A stretch of DNA of 5,707 bases from an uncultured Collinsella sp. (GTDB lineage: Bacteria; Actinomycetota; Coriobacteriia; Coriobacteriales; Coriobacteriaceae): the NCBI GenBank assembly GCA_902489515.1, contig CABUAL010000125.1:1-5707 (forward strand). The letters are read 5' to 3'. Below the pieces are notes generated by a model, which did not search any database, was not told the origin of the DNA, and saw only the letters and a list, made by a program, of their open reading frames with translations. The translations under genes were made by a program, and so were the position numbers. Of this stretch, positions 5,707-5,707 are shown in pieces (the stretch's first letter is position 1; every line of letters starts with the position of its first letter).

Positions 5707-5707
5707 G

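Overview
The window reads as ordinary chromosome from a high-GC, Gram-positive-type bacterium. The GC-rich coding, the strong GGAGG-type ribosome sites, the FeoA-FeoB fusion and the stand-alone glucose-type PTS EIIA together suggest class Coriobacteriia (Actinomycetota), with Collinsella or a near relative as best guess. That assignment is inference from protein character and cannot be proven from 5.7 kb. No rRNA, tRNA, CRISPR array, insertion sequence or prophage gene is visible.

Layout. Two minus-strand genes lie at the left: the 5' third of asnS (asparaginyl-tRNA synthetase, cut by the left edge, start at 438) and, upstream of it, a complete glucose-type PTS EIIA gene (1183 to 620). An intrinsic terminator (551-582) and a separate extended -10 promoter lie between them, so they look independently transcribed. 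A 243-bp divergent spacer (1184-1426) carries a likely EIIA promoter, a LacI-family-type palindrome and a weak promoter for the plus-strand gene. That gene (1427-2326) is a cytoplasmic alpha/beta-hydrolase of the carbohydrate acetyl-esterase-like type with a complete Ser-Asp-His triad.

The 473-bp spacer 2327-2799 is the most structured non-coding part. It holds, in order, a long hairpin plus T-tract terminator (2356-2428), an array of about three 62-bp imperfect repeats whose arms can form two alternative sets of hairpins (2433-2636), a promoter (2680-2709), tandem GGTTAGCCATGG elements that resemble DtxR/IdeR half-sites (2714-2752), and the leader of the iron transporter gene.

That gene (2800-5160) encodes a 786-residue FeoA-FeoB fusion, a ferrous-iron importer. 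It is followed by a GC-rich hairpin (5202-5235) that overlaps the -35/spacer region of the promoter for the last gene, a SotB/YdeA-like MFS efflux transporter starting at 5281. The MFS frame meets a TGA at 5704-5706, one base before the window ends, which is probably a frameshift or an end-of-contig error because only 4 of 12 helices are encoded.

The genes are not one pathway: translation, sugar uptake and regulation, ester hydrolysis, iron uptake and efflux sit side by side as separate transcription units. I see no clear new multi-gene system. The points that most deserve a second look are the 62-bp repeat array, the putative iron operator in front of feoAB, and the palindrome in the EIIA leader.
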